Shown here: positions 27,401 through 35,582 of the stretch, one piece after another
Position numbering within the stretch: position 1 is the stretch's first letter
Layout of the letters: each line of letters begins with the position of its first letter
Origin: Candidatus Bathyarchaeota archaeon
Lineage (GTDB): Archaea; Thermoproteota; Bathyarchaeia; Bathyarchaeales; Bathyarchaeaceae
Length of the DNA stretch: 64,000 nt
Assembly (NCBI GenBank): GCA_030608565.1
Contig: JAUWDY010000002.1
Coordinates: 62,001 to 126,000, forward strand
Direction: 5' to 3'
Notes under the pieces: model-generated
Database searches by the model: none
Told to the model about the DNA's origin: nothing
Seen by the model: the letters and a program-made list of their open reading frames with translations, nothing else
Position numbers and translations under genes: made by a program

Positions 27401-28260
27401 CCTGAAGCTTCATTGTTAAAGTATGTAGTCACATGGTACTGTAGAAGCTCAGATAAATCCTGAATAATGAGTGTGGGAGCTCCTGCTTCCATATTTTCTT
27501 TTAATCGTTGATTAATACGAATGATATCCACAAGTTTGTGAGTTAAATCGTCTTCTGACCGAATGCCTGATTCGAGAGTTATAGAAGGTCTCACGTAGAC
27601 TGGCGGAACTGGGAGAACCTGTAGAACCATCCATTCCGGGCGAGCAGTCTTAGGGTTAAAACCGAACAATTTGAGGTCATCGTCGGGTATGCGTTCAAGT
27701 CGCTCGCGAATCATACTCGGTGTTAACCGTTGTGCGCCCTCCTCTAAAATCTCATGAAGAGCTGTGGGTTTTGTAAATTCTATTTTGTATTGAGAAGCCC
27801 CACAATGAGGACATTCCTTGCCTTTTGCCTCTCGCAACGTGTTTTTATAAAGACTGCTGGATACTGTTCCCGTTAACTCACGAACGCGTTCTATTCTCGC
27901 CCTAATTTCAGCGATGCGGTCTGTGGAGAATAAAACACGCCCACAGTTCCTACAAGTAGCCCTAAGAAGATTATAGATTATCTTAGTGAATACTATGTGA
28001 ACAATAGGAACCGCTAGTTCAATGTGTCCGAAGTGTCCAGGACACCTTATGGCGGTGTTGCCGCATGTTCTGCATCGTTGTCTCGGCTCAAGTGTTCCCA
28101 ACCGGCCATCCATAAGTCCTAACGTTATGGGGGCGCCGTCTTCGTCATAAGTGTCGGCAGTTTGTATTTCAGCGACGGAAAATCTACGTATTTCCTGAGG
28201 GGATATTATCCCAAAATAAAGTTCGTCTACGACTTTATGAACTGCTTGCTCCACCTCCAC
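24445..28260 (-). CDS. rpoA: RNA polymerase Rpo1, unsplit A'+A'' subunit
   Basis: Largest RNA polymerase subunit in a single 1271-aa chain. It has the N-terminal zinc sites (CRTCGNTAIRCPGHFGH and a CRNC/CPHC pair), active-centre NADFDGDEMNLH (Asp460, 462, 464 hold the catalytic Mg), the bridge-helix/trigger-loop region (ALVEPGEAVGIVSAQSIGEP and TQMTLRTFHYAGV) and the A''-type C-terminus to TLRREEKK. In most archaea A' and A'' are separate genes; the fused form occurs in some TACK lineages and eukaryotes. Starts GTG one base after the rpoB stop; ends overlapping rpl30e. Confidence 0.97.
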   Translation of the reverse strand: MEVEQAVHKVVDELYFGIISPQEIRRFSVAEIQTADTYDEDGAPITLGLMDGRLGTLEPRQRCRTCGNTAIRCPGHFGHIELAVPIVHIVFTKIIYNLLRATCRNCGRVLFSTDRIAEIRARIERVRELTGTVSSSLYKNTLREAKGKECPHCGASQYKIEFTKPTALHEILEEGAQRLTPSMIRERLERIPDDDLKLFGFNPKTARPEWMVLQVLPVPPVYVRPSITLESGIRSEDDLTHKLVDIIRINQRLKENMEAGAPTLIIQDLSELLQYHVTTYFNNEASGIPPARHRSGRALKSLSQRLKGKEGRFRSNLSGKRVDFSARTVISPDPNLDISEVGVPLDIAMRLSIPEKITLWNLDEMRKLVINGPEKYPGTLYVVRPDGKRIRLEFVADREKVAEVLEPGFIIERHLRNGDVAIFNRQPSLHRMSIMAHYVHVLPYKTFRLHLCVCPPYNADFDGDEMNLHIPQSEEAQTEARLLMQVQDQILSPRFGGPIIGAIRDFITAAYLFTRKSTFLAKEEVCRLLIAAGYTGTLPKPEKKEPEPLWTGKQIFSLFLPKDLNYALRATVCRGCTSCLQKHCQYDAYVVVKDGVLKCGVIDRSSIGAEQSESLLHRIIKDYGAQRGRQFLNRICQLLKLFMAMRGFTYSFDELELSSSVQRKIDHVIQISEERVQELIKAFDDGTLQRLPGQTLTESFEIYVMNELAKARDKSGRIADRAFDIENSGMIMTRTGARGSSLNIGQITACVGQQSVRGKRIMRGYVERALPHFKKGDPTPKARGFVYSCYRSGLDPIEFFFHAMGGREGLVDTAVRTQQSGYMQRRLINALEHLRIEYDGTVRNSIGDIVQFRYGEDGVDPAKSDHGKAVNVSRLVEQIKIMSEKGKPASQQYVKKCLEMIKDQLTPILFEELKNELTKAGLPQEGVTQAANSTLDNYKRALVEPGEAVGIVSAQSIGEPGTQMTLRTFHYAGVREQNVTLGLPRLIEIVDARRTPSTPIMTIYLDREHQKSKEKVTEVARGIICTTTEDIAKVMYIDSGQEEVVVELDLTMMEDRGVTLDELESALCLPNCTLRVEGDHLYFKPKKPVDLRKLLGRVSTHLVKGVSNIHRVLITEEARRWVVRTDGSNLSSVLEVNGVDPMRTITNHIHETAKTLGIEAARNLVIEEAIGVLEEQGLDVDIRHVMLVADIMTETGDVRQIGRHGISGQKASVLARAAFEITVPNLVEAAIMGESDPLRGVTENVIVGQSIPIGTGLVDLYMSTLRREEKK

Positions 28261-28261
28261 T

Positions 28262-31200
28262 TTATGCTCTCTCCTTCAATTTAAGGGAGGGTGCTATGCA
28301 GAGGCTCATCATCTCTTGCAAAAGAAGCTTGAATGCATAAGAAATGACTACTGGCGAAATCCGTGCCTTATCTTCACAAAGTCGACACACGTACTTGCGT
28401 TGTTTAATGTCATAAAATGCTATGTAGCCGCAGTTTTCACATACGTAAAGAAGGTACTTATCAGATTCTTCAAGCAAACGATCTCGCAGCAACATAGCAG
28501 CACCGTGTCCAACGAGGCAATCCCTCTCCATCTCGCCGAACCGAAGGCCGCCCCCTCTTGCCCGTCCTTCTGTTGGTTGGCGAGTTAACATTTGAACTTG
28601 ACCCCGTGCCCTAGCATGTATTTTGTCTGCAACCATGTGGTGGAGCTTTTGATAGTATACAACCCCCATGAAGATGCCAGCAATGAATTTCTCGCCTGTG
28701 ACACCATTGTAGAGAGTTTCTCGGCCAGTGTGACTAAAGCCCAACTTGATCAACTCTTGCTTTATTTCCTCTGGCTTTTCATTGACGAAGGGCGTTCCGT
28801 CAACCGGTTTCCCCCTCGCCGCAGCGACCTTCCCAGCCATAGATTCAAGGAACTGTCCTATGGTCATTCGCGATGGAATAGCATGGGGATTGATTATGAT
28901 GTCGGGAACTACGCCATCGGCGGTAAACGGCATATCCTCTTGAGGTATGAGCATCCCGATTACGCCTTTCTGTCCATGCCTAGAGGCAAACTTGTCACCC
29001 AGTTCAGGAATGCGTTGATCGCGCATCCTGACCTTCACGAGTTTGCTTCCTTCACGGGACTCTATGATAAAAACATCGTCTACAATGCCAGTTTCGGCAG
29101 GTCTCACATCTACTGATGTGTCTCTCAAAGTAGGACCTTTAACCTCAAACTCTTTGTATTCCTCAAGAAATCGAGGGGGGCTTGTTCTTCCAATGAGAAC
29201 ATCACCGCCCGCTGCATTGGATTCTTGACTGATGATGCCATCTGTTTCGAGTAAACGGTAGTATTGTTCTCCCCGATATCCTCGAATACCCGGCTCAGGT
29301 GTAGTAAATCGATCTCTAAGCCCGCCTAAGTATCGACGACACTCCGCTTCATAAATCCGATAAAACGTAGAGCGTCCCAAACCTCGTTCAATGGATGATT
29401 TATTAAAGATGAGGGCGTCTTCCATGTTGTATCCTTCAAACGATATGACAGCGACAACGCAGTTTTGTCCTGAAGGCCGAAGATCGTACCCTATGATGCT
29501 CATGGGTTTCGTCTTAACTAGAGGCGTTTGGGGGTAGTGGAGGAGGTGGGAGCGTGAATCAACTCGATGGATGAAGTTGGTTGCCTCGATTCCAAGTGCT
29601 TGTTTGGCCATAGCCGACTCGTAAGAGTTACGTGGAGACTGGTTATGCTCAGCGTAGGGTATTATGGAAGCACATATTCCGAAAATGGTGTAAGGCACAA
29701 TTTCTACATGTGTGTGTTGAGGTGTGACTTGCTCGAAAGTTAGAGCTACAAACGCGTTTTCTTCTTCTTCAGCGTCAATATACTCGATGATGCCACGCCT
29801 TACAAGCTCCTCCCATGCCCATTCTCCAGAACGAATTTTTTCAATATGCTCTAATTGAAGTTTAGGTGTACCGTTTTCAATCACTATCAGCGGTCGGCGC
29901 ACACGTCCTTCATCACAGTTAACATAAACCTCTTCATTCTTCCCTCGAAGTTTGGTGAAATGGGTAACGTTGACTTCAGAGGATATTTCTCCATTTCTAC
30001 GTTTGTTTCTTAATTCAGTGACCAGCTCCTGTGGTGATATACAATAGCCGATGAGACGCCCGCCCACAAAGACTTTAGCACCGGATGACCGTAAAGTCTC
30101 GTTCGCTTCCTGAACAGGAATCACGCCCATTCGGTAGAGAAGCTGTCTTACTTTCTCAGCATTCACACTCACAGAGATGCAAGCGGACAAAGCAAGGTTC
30201 TTTACAAGACCGCAGTTTGATCCTTCAGGTGTTTCATTAGGACATAATCGTCCCCAATGGGTTGGGTGTAGGTCTCGCGCCTCAAAGTTGGGCTGGCTAC
30301 GACTGAGCGGGGATTGCAGTCTCCGTAGGTGACTTAATGTAGAGACACGGTTTGTTCGATCAAGAAGCTGGGTGATACCGACGCGTCCTCTTCCCCAGTT
30401 GCCTGTTGCGAGGGCATGTCGGAGTCGTTGAGTGATAATTCCTGGACGGACGGCGGCGGAAACCGTGATCGTTGGCCGTTTGAAGCCCATTCGTTCGAGT
30501 TGATATTTTATGTCACGGTATAGGTTTCTGAAGGCAATTCTGAAAAGGTCGGCGAGCAAGGGTCCAGCGAGTTTCAAGCGTTTGTTTTTGAAGTGGTCTT
30601 TGTCGTCAGGTTTTCGTTTTCCAAGCTTTAATTCGATAGCCCGGCAAGCCATTTCGCCTAGGAATAGCGCTTTTTCTTCGCGTTCTTCACTGGTACGACC
30701 AATGTGAGGTAGAAAGTTTCGATCAAGAATGCTTTCAGCTTTTTGGCGTCTATAGTCTTCCACTTGCCCATGTGCTACACGGTTTCCAATGTACATTATG
30801 GCTTCTTTTACTGTGCTGAAGCCCATAACTTTTTCAAAAGATGCTTCCAGTTCATTTTGTATAGTTTTTTCCGGAGAAACTGCCTCTGCAACTTCTTTGT
30901 CTGATTCTAATCCAAGTCCTCGCATTAGAATAACAAGGGGTACTTCGGTGGGGACTCCGGGCATTGAAACGTAGATGGCACCATCTGATTTCATTCTTAA
31001 CTCGATTCTTGCTCTGAAGCCAGAGGTGGTTGAGAATATTTTGGCCTGATAGACGGGTTTTGTGCCGCGTGTGTCGATGTCCACAAGGATGCGGTTTGCG
31101 GCCAGATCTTCTAGGGCAACGATGACTCGTTCAGAACCGTTGATGACGAAGTAGCCGCCTGAGTCGTTTGGGTCTTCTCCATATCCGATTAGTTCTTCGG

Positions 31201-31624
31201 GTAGTAGTTCAGATAGAACGCAGAGCTTGGACTTTAGCATCACTGGAAGATTGCCTATTAAGACGAGTTCGGTTTCCAGCTCCCGGTCATCAACTATTGG
31301 GGTCATCTCTAATGCCAGAGGCGCGGCGTAGGTTAAGTTGCGGAAACGTGCTTCTAGAGGATAGATTTCATGGTTTGTGCCGTCAACCTCGGTGATGTAG
31401 GGTCCGGTGATTCTTGATTGAGGATCGACAATCCACAGTCGGCCAAGCTTTATTTTGTAGGGGCTTTCTGGAATTTCGATCTGGATCTCGTTGACTCCAT
31501 CGACAATTTCTTGAAGGCCGTTGTCGATGAATTTGTTATAGGAGTCTAGGTGTTGTCTAACTAGGCCTTTCTCTTTGAAAAAGGATTTTTTGAGAAGTAG
31601 AAGATCCTCTTGTGAAATTTCCAA
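28262..31624 (-). CDS. rpoB: RNA polymerase Rpo2 (B subunit), unsplit
   Basis: Second-largest polymerase subunit, 1120 aa in one chain (not split into B' and B''). Landmarks are GYFVINGSERVIVALEDLAA, the RDLHPTHWGRLCPNETPEGS block, GYNMEDALIFNKSSIERGLG, LGDKFASRHGQKGVIG and a C-terminal zinc ribbon CENC/CRLC. TTG start at 31624 follows GGAGG by about 12 bases. First gene of the operon; the small subunit gene rpoH, which usually precedes rpoB, is absent and a divergent gene lies upstream. Confidence 0.97.
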   Translation of the reverse strand: MEISQEDLLLLKKSFFKEKGLVRQHLDSYNKFIDNGLQEIVDGVNEIQIEIPESPYKIKLGRLWIVDPQSRITGPYITEVDGTNHEIYPLEARFRNLTYAAPLALEMTPIVDDRELETELVLIGNLPVMLKSKLCVLSELLPEELIGYGEDPNDSGGYFVINGSERVIVALEDLAANRILVDIDTRGTKPVYQAKIFSTTSGFRARIELRMKSDGAIYVSMPGVPTEVPLVILMRGLGLESDKEVAEAVSPEKTIQNELEASFEKVMGFSTVKEAIMYIGNRVAHGQVEDYRRQKAESILDRNFLPHIGRTSEEREEKALFLGEMACRAIELKLGKRKPDDKDHFKNKRLKLAGPLLADLFRIAFRNLYRDIKYQLERMGFKRPTITVSAAVRPGIITQRLRHALATGNWGRGRVGITQLLDRTNRVSTLSHLRRLQSPLSRSQPNFEARDLHPTHWGRLCPNETPEGSNCGLVKNLALSACISVSVNAEKVRQLLYRMGVIPVQEANETLRSSGAKVFVGGRLIGYCISPQELVTELRNKRRNGEISSEVNVTHFTKLRGKNEEVYVNCDEGRVRRPLIVIENGTPKLQLEHIEKIRSGEWAWEELVRRGIIEYIDAEEEENAFVALTFEQVTPQHTHVEIVPYTIFGICASIIPYAEHNQSPRNSYESAMAKQALGIEATNFIHRVDSRSHLLHYPQTPLVKTKPMSIIGYDLRPSGQNCVVAVISFEGYNMEDALIFNKSSIERGLGRSTFYRIYEAECRRYLGGLRDRFTTPEPGIRGYRGEQYYRLLETDGIISQESNAAGGDVLIGRTSPPRFLEEYKEFEVKGPTLRDTSVDVRPAETGIVDDVFIIESREGSKLVKVRMRDQRIPELGDKFASRHGQKGVIGMLIPQEDMPFTADGVVPDIIINPHAIPSRMTIGQFLESMAGKVAAARGKPVDGTPFVNEKPEEIKQELIKLGFSHTGRETLYNGVTGEKFIAGIFMGVVYYQKLHHMVADKIHARARGQVQMLTRQPTEGRARGGGLRFGEMERDCLVGHGAAMLLRDRLLEESDKYLLYVCENCGYIAFYDIKQRKYVCRLCEDKARISPVVISYAFKLLLQEMMSLCIAPSLKLKERA

Positions 31625-31954
31625 GTTTGTTAGTTTCCTCCGAGATTTACATTTAATAATACGTGCAGTATTAGGCGGTTTGTTGGGGTTTCTTCCAAAC
31701 TTGGAGATTCCTCCAGTGGGCCGGTGGTCATCCGACCCGAAAAACGGGCCTCTGTAGTGTTTCTTCTATCATGTTTTGGAGGTGCTATCAACGTAAGCCA
31801 CGTTGGGTATTAATAAACTTTGCTTTGTGAGAGTAGTTTTGAGGGTTTGCGTGTGCGTGACTATTTCTGTAGGCTTTTATGTGTACATAAAAAGCGATTA
31901 TTTAAGAGTTAAAACTCATAAACCAATAGAAGAACCTATAATTCAAACACACAA
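31625..31954. other. divergent promoter region with a structured G+C island
   Basis: Separates rpoB (minus) from the beta-CASP nuclease (plus). Mostly AT-rich, but 31701-31751 is G+C-rich with three adjacent short hairpins: GGAG/CTCC, CGG/CCG and CCCG-AAAAA-CGGG. Could be an RNA element or small RNA; no known family is recognised. Confidence 0.45.
31892..31906 (+). promoter_or_regulatory. BRE/TATA-like promoter of the beta-CASP nuclease
   Basis: AAGCGATTATTTAAG: purine-rich BRE-like bases followed by TTATTTAA, about 50 bp before ATG 31955. Confidence 0.5.
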
Positions 31955-33232
31955 ATGGATGTGAATGCAAATCCGTTGAAAATGAGGTTCCTAGGTGGTA
32001 CAAGAGAAATTGGACGAGCCGCGGTAGCTATTAAGACGAATAGAACTCAGTTGTTGTTGGACTATGGCATCATGATAAATCATGAACCAGGTTTTCCTAT
32101 GCATGTTCCTCCTAAAGAGGTGGATGCACTAGTCTTAACGCATTGTCACCTTGATCACTCGGGTGCAATTCCGATTTTTCACGTTAAAGAGCAAAAACCT
32201 GTGTATGGAACACCGTTATCTTTTGGTTTAACTAACCTGTTGATTTCCGATCTTATACATCTGACAGGCTACTACCTTCCTTTTGAATATATTGAGTTAC
32301 GGTCTATGATGAGAAACTGTGTTCATCTTGGTTATCAAGAAGAACAAAGCTTGGGAGATGTTCACTTCCAACTTTTAGATGCAGGTCACATCCCTGGAAG
32401 CGCTCAGGTTTTGGTGGAAGCGAATGGGAAGAGGGTGCTCTGCACTGGTGATTTCAATACTTTAGACACGCGTCTTCTTCATGGCGCGGATAGAGCGTAC
32501 GGTAAGCTTGATGCGTTGATCATTGAAAGCACGTATGCTGATGAGGCGCATTCGGATAGGGTAGCGTTAGAAAAGGATTTTGTGGCGCGAGTTAGTGAAG
32601 TAGTGGAAGATGGGGGAACTGTTTTAGTTCCCGCGTTTAGTGTAGGGCGTTCACAAGAAATTGCTTGCTTGTTTGCGGCTTATCATTTCGAGCATTCTGT
32701 TGTGATGGATGGTATGGCTCGTAAGGTTAATCGAATAATGATGAATCATACAACGTATCTGCGTGATCCTCAATTGTTTATGAATGCGATGCACGTCGTT
32801 ACTTGGAGTAGGGGGTGGAAAGATCGGAGAGTAGCTGCTAAAAGGCCTGGTGTGATCATATCTCCGGCGGGTATGCTGAGAGGTGGACCGGCTGCTTTTT
32901 ATGTACAGAAAGTAGGGAAGAAACAGCGTAATGCGGTTTTTCTTGTGAGTTATCAGATTCCTGGGTCGCCTGGTCGTGAGTTGCTTGAAAAGGGGAGGTG
33001 TGTGATTGATGGGAAGATGCGTAAGGTGAAGGCTCGGGTTGGGCATTTTGATTTTTCTTCTCATTGTGGGGCTGGTGAACTTCAAGAGGTTGTGAGAGGG
33101 TTGGAGGGGAATCCGGTTGTGTATGTGATGCATGGGGCTGAGGGTAATTGTGAAAGGTTTGCAAGGTGGGTAAGAGAGGAAGTTGGGTTTGAGGCTGTTG
33201 CGCCGAAGGCTGGGGATTCTTGCGTCGTTTAA
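31955..33232 (+). CDS. beta-CASP metallo-beta-lactamase ribonuclease (aCPSF2-like)
   Basis: A 425-aa CPSF73-related nuclease without N-terminal KH domains, so of aCPSF2 rather than aCPSF1 type. Metal motifs are THCHLDHSG (His63, His65, Asp67, His68), DAGHIPGSAQ and TGDF; the beta-CASP region carries LVPAFSVGRSQE and HFDFSSHCG. These enzymes cut or trim RNA from the 5' end or internally. Its end overlaps the archaemetzincin ORF only if the upstream TTG 33220 is used; from ATG 33244 there is an 11-bp gap. The second half has strong G+T coding bias. Confidence 0.92.
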   Translation: MDVNANPLKMRFLGGTREIGRAAVAIKTNRTQLLLDYGIMINHEPGFPMHVPPKEVDALVLTHCHLDHSGAIPIFHVKEQKPVYGTPLSFGLTNLLISDLIHLTGYYLPFEYIELRSMMRNCVHLGYQEEQSLGDVHFQLLDAGHIPGSAQVLVEANGKRVLCTGDFNTLDTRLLHGADRAYGKLDALIIESTYADEAHSDRVALEKDFVARVSEVVEDGGTVLVPAFSVGRSQEIACLFAAYHFEHSVVMDGMARKVNRIMMNHTTYLRDPQLFMNAMHVVTWSRGWKDRRVAAKRPGVIISPAGMLRGGPAAFYVQKVGKKQRNAVFLVSYQIPGSPGRELLEKGRCVIDGKMRKVKARVGHFDFSSHCGAGELQEVVRGLEGNPVVYVMHGAEGNCERFARWVREEVGFEAVAPKAGDSCVV

Positions 33233-33243
33233 GGGAGAAAGAT

Positions 33244-33789
33244 ATGAGAATTGTGGTTTTGCGTGTTGGATGTGTGGATTTAGAGGTTGTGAGGGGTATT
33301 CAAGTTGGTTTGTGCGAGGTTTTTTCTGATACTATTTGTGAAGTTTTTGAGCAGATGATGGTGGTGCCTCGAGATGCGTATAATGTGGCTAGAGGTCAGT
33401 TTCTTTCTAGTAGTATTTTGTCGCGGATTTGGGAGTGTGTTGAATCGCGTGGGGTTGATAGAGTTTTGGGGGTAACTGATGTGGATCTTTATGTGCCGAG
33501 GTTGAATTTTGTTTTCGGAGAAGCGGAATGTCCTGGAAGAGCTGCTATAATATCGTTGTGTAGGCTTAGATCTGAGTTTTATGGTGATTCTTTGGATAGG
33601 GGGCTTTTGGTTGAGCGTTCTGTTAAGGAGGCTGTTCATGAGGTTGGGCATACGTTGGGGTTAGTGCACTGTCACGATCCGTTGTGTGTCATGTTCTTTT
33701 CTAATTCTATCGATGATACTGACTGTAAGAGATCTGTTTTTTGTGAAAAGTGTGACCGCTTGGTTATAGAGTGTTTGAAACGCGTATGA
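33244..33789 (+). CDS. amzA: archaemetzincin zinc metalloprotease
   Basis: A 181-aa protein whose HEVGHTLGLVHC (residues 132-143) followed by CVM and a CEKC pair fits the archaemetzincin pattern HExxHxxGxxHCxxxxCxM...CxxC, with two structural-zinc cysteine pairs beside the catalytic zinc. ATG 33244 is preferred over TTG 33220 because GGGAG lies seven bases before it and the protein then starts at the first beta-strand. Biological substrate unknown. Likely cotranscribed with the nuclease upstream. Three tandem C-rich motifs follow its stop. Confidence 0.9.
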   Translation: MRIVVLRVGCVDLEVVRGIQVGLCEVFSDTICEVFEQMMVVPRDAYNVARGQFLSSSILSRIWECVESRGVDRVLGVTDVDLYVPRLNFVFGEAECPGRAAIISLCRLRSEFYGDSLDRGLLVERSVKEAVHEVGHTLGLVHCHDPLCVMFFSNSIDDTDCKRSVFCEKCDRLVIECLKRV

Positions 33790-33867
33790 GACTTCATAGT
33801 TTTTGTGTGTGGTTGATTGTGTTTTAGATGTGTTGGTTTGGATTGCGTTTTTCGTCACATTATTTGT

Positions 33868-34012
33868 GTCTCTCTTTAGACCCCCCCTATAATTTTTTTG
33901 GGCGGTTTCCTATGTCTCTCTCTTTTATAGACCCCCCCTATAGCCCCCCCCTAATTTTTTTATGGTTTCGTATGTCTCTCTCTTAATAGGCCCCCTACCT
34001 AGGGGGGGTAGT
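33868..34012 (+). terminator. three tandem copies of the C-rich 3'-end motif
   Basis: Copy 1 (33868-33899): GTCTCTCTTTAGACC then C-run, TATAATTTTTTT. Copy 2 (33913-33961): TATGTCTCTCTCTTTTATAG then two C-runs and AATTTTTTT. Copy 3 (33971-34012): TATGTCTCTCTCTTAATAGG then CCCCCTACCTAGGGGGGG, a hairpin. All are in sense orientation after the archaemetzincin gene. Terminator or 3'-UTR role is inferred. Confidence 0.6.
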
Positions 34013-34049
34013 TGGTTTTGAATTGTGGTGTTAGGGTGGAAGTCGAAAG

Positions 34050-34058
34050 TTTAATATA
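34050..34058 (+). promoter_or_regulatory. TATA box of the 34.1-kb winged-helix gene
   Basis: TTTAATATA about 70 bp before ATG 34123. It lies downstream of an in-frame upstream start at 34012, arguing against that longer start. Confidence 0.5.
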
Positions 34059-34122
34059 CTTAGACATATACCAGCCTAATACTCTTTCAATGTGTTTTAG
34101 CTTATACAAGTTTGGGGGGAGA

Positions 34123-34395
34123 ATGTTGCAACGAAGTCAATGGGACATTATGGCTAATATTTTACGGCTTGCAAAGAGTCCTGAGTCTAAGACGCATATT
34201 ATGTATGGGGCTAATCTCAGTTTCAGGCAGCTTGAGAGGTATCTGAAACTTCTTGTTGATGGTGGTTTTTTGAGGGTGACTGAAGAGAGACGCAGTAAGG
34301 TGACGAAGCTGTTCGTAACCACAGGTAATGGTGTTTCTTTTCTTGAGGCTTATCGCAGGCTGGAAGAGATTGTTAAAGGAAAGAAACGTTCCTAA
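34123..34395 (+). CDS. winged-helix transcriptional regulator (HTH_45-like)
   Basis: A 90-aa protein: QWDIMANILRLAKSPESKTH IMYGANLSFRQLERYLKLLV DGGFLRV then a wing and VTTGNGVSFLEAYRRLEEIV. This is the layout of the archaeal PF14947-type winged helix, a DNA-binding regulator. GGGGGGAG just before ATG 34123 is a strong ribosome site, and the TATA position supports this start. A close structural relative is encoded at 35583. Nearby palindromes TTCTAGAAC are candidate operators. Confidence 0.8.
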   Translation: MLQRSQWDIMANILRLAKSPESKTHIMYGANLSFRQLERYLKLLVDGGFLRVTEERRSKVTKLFVTTGNGVSFLEAYRRLEEIVKGKKRS

Positions 34396-34589
34396 GACGT
34401 TTGGTTTTCTTTGAGGAATTCCGTCAGTGAAGGTGTTACTTTTGCTTTTTTGTGTTCGTTGTCAAGATTGATGAAGTTGTAGTTGGCTAGGAATTCTAGA
34501 ATTTTGTTGGTTTTAGGTTTAGGCAGCTTGGCTTTGTTAGTAATGTCTTCTAGGGTGTGCCATTGGCCGTTTTTTATTAGGTTTATCAC
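34392..34589 (-). CDS. small helix-turn-helix protein, 65 aa
   Basis: GTG 34589 to 34392. INLIKNGQWHTLEDITNKAK LPKPKTNKILEFLANYNFI is a classic winged-helix core, followed by KVTPSLTEFLKE. The N-terminus may be longer: in-frame codons upstream (ELEPLQEIDE) look like the first helix, though without a standard start. It overlaps the convergent regulator by four bases. Probable DNA-binding protein. Confidence 0.6.
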   Translation of the reverse strand: MINLIKNGQWHTLEDITNKAKLPKPKTNKILEFLANYNFINLDNEHKKAKVTPSLTEFLKENQTS

Positions 34590-35062
34590 TTCGTCGATTT
34601 CCTGCAGCGGTTCCAGCTCCTTTGGGAACCCGTAAGTTTGCGTATGGAGATAAAGGGTTTGTGAATCTTCGTTTCATATAAAGGCGGGGTTTCTTCTAGA
34701 ACAGTGAAAGTTTGTTATAGAATTAAAGAATAGAAAATTCGCGTAGAAATTCCTTCCTTAGGTGTTTAAATAGACCGTCTAATGAATTGTTTTCTAGAAC
34801 ATTTACTGTTTGTTCGTGTCCGCTTTCATTCAGGAAGGGATTGGAGAATGGTTGGTGGGTTCGCCTCGACGATAATGGAACAAAGTTCTAGAACATGTGC
34901 ATGTATTTTCTGCCTAGAAGATGGTTTCTGAGTTGTTAAATATGTTGAATCGGAAATGTGAGTCAAATGACTGTGTCTCTGTGGGTGGTGTAGAGAAATC
35001 GCCTGAAGTGGTGACAATGGAAGTGGTTTTCTTGTCCGCTCCTTTCAGGGAGGGAATATTTA
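34590..35062. other. intergenic region with three TTCTAGAAC palindromes
   Basis: No convincing gene. TTCTAGAAC occurs at 34694-34702, 34792-34800 and, as the full palindrome GTTCTAGAAC, at 34885-34894. Degenerate forms (GTTATAGAA, CCTAGAAG) lie between. Confidence 0.6.
34694..34894. repeat. cluster of GTTCTAGAAC palindromes
   Basis: Three copies here; two more at 37162-37170 and 38342-38350. All five lie within the 34.1-38.4 kb module and none was noticed elsewhere in the window. Candidate operator for the local winged-helix proteins. Confidence 0.6.
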
Positions 35063-35452
35063 GTGGATAGTGGGGAATGGAGAGAGTTCTTGGAAGGGTT
35101 GAGAACGCGTTGGAAGTCGTTGTGGCTGGATAGGATAGATGATAGGGTGCGGGCTGAGGGTATTGCTAACGAGGATTATGATACGTTGTTTATTGACCAA
35201 GGAACTGTTATTGTAGCCACTAGGGATTATAAGCCTCCAGATTTTAGGGAGATTTTGGAGAGGCATGCAGAGGATAAGCAACCCGGCAAGGTTGTGGTTT
35301 CGAATCCTAGGGTGGGTGGTTGGGGAAAGTTTGTTCGGGATGTTGTAGGTAAACAGAAGAGGTTTACGAAGCGTGGAAGACTTGTTCCTTCTGAGCCTGA
35401 GAAAAAAAAGCAGCAGTTGAAGAAGGGTGGACGTGGCTGGCTTCACGCTTAG
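35063..35452 (+). CDS. hypothetical protein, 129 aa, basic tail
   Basis: Not recognised. A soluble 129-aa protein starting GTG 35063, preceded by GGGAGG about 10 bases upstream. The N-terminal half is acidic/aromatic (MDSGEWREFLEGLRTRWKSL), the middle beta-like (YDTLFIDQGTVIVATRDYKP) and the C-terminal third very basic (KKKQQLKKGGRGW), which suggests nucleic-acid contact. Coding strand G+T-rich like its neighbours. Confidence 0.6.
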   Translation: MDSGEWREFLEGLRTRWKSLWLDRIDDRVRAEGIANEDYDTLFIDQGTVIVATRDYKPPDFREILERHAEDKQPGKVVVSNPRVGGWGKFVRDVVGKQKRFTKRGRLVPSEPEKKKQQLKKGGRGWLHA

Positions 35453-35582
35453 AACGAGATAAACGACTATTTTAATTGAATTTCTGACTGTGCGCTTTGG
35501 ATGAAATTAGTGATTTCTAGTTACTTTCAGTTATCTTTAGTTGTTTTTCGTGCCTTTGTTGAATGGTTTGAGGTGGTTGCAG

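Noticed and set aside
32651..33651. Long antisense ORFs opposite the beta-CASP nuclease and archaemetzincin
   Set aside because: They result from the G+T bias of the real coding strand, which removes stop codons on the opposite strand.
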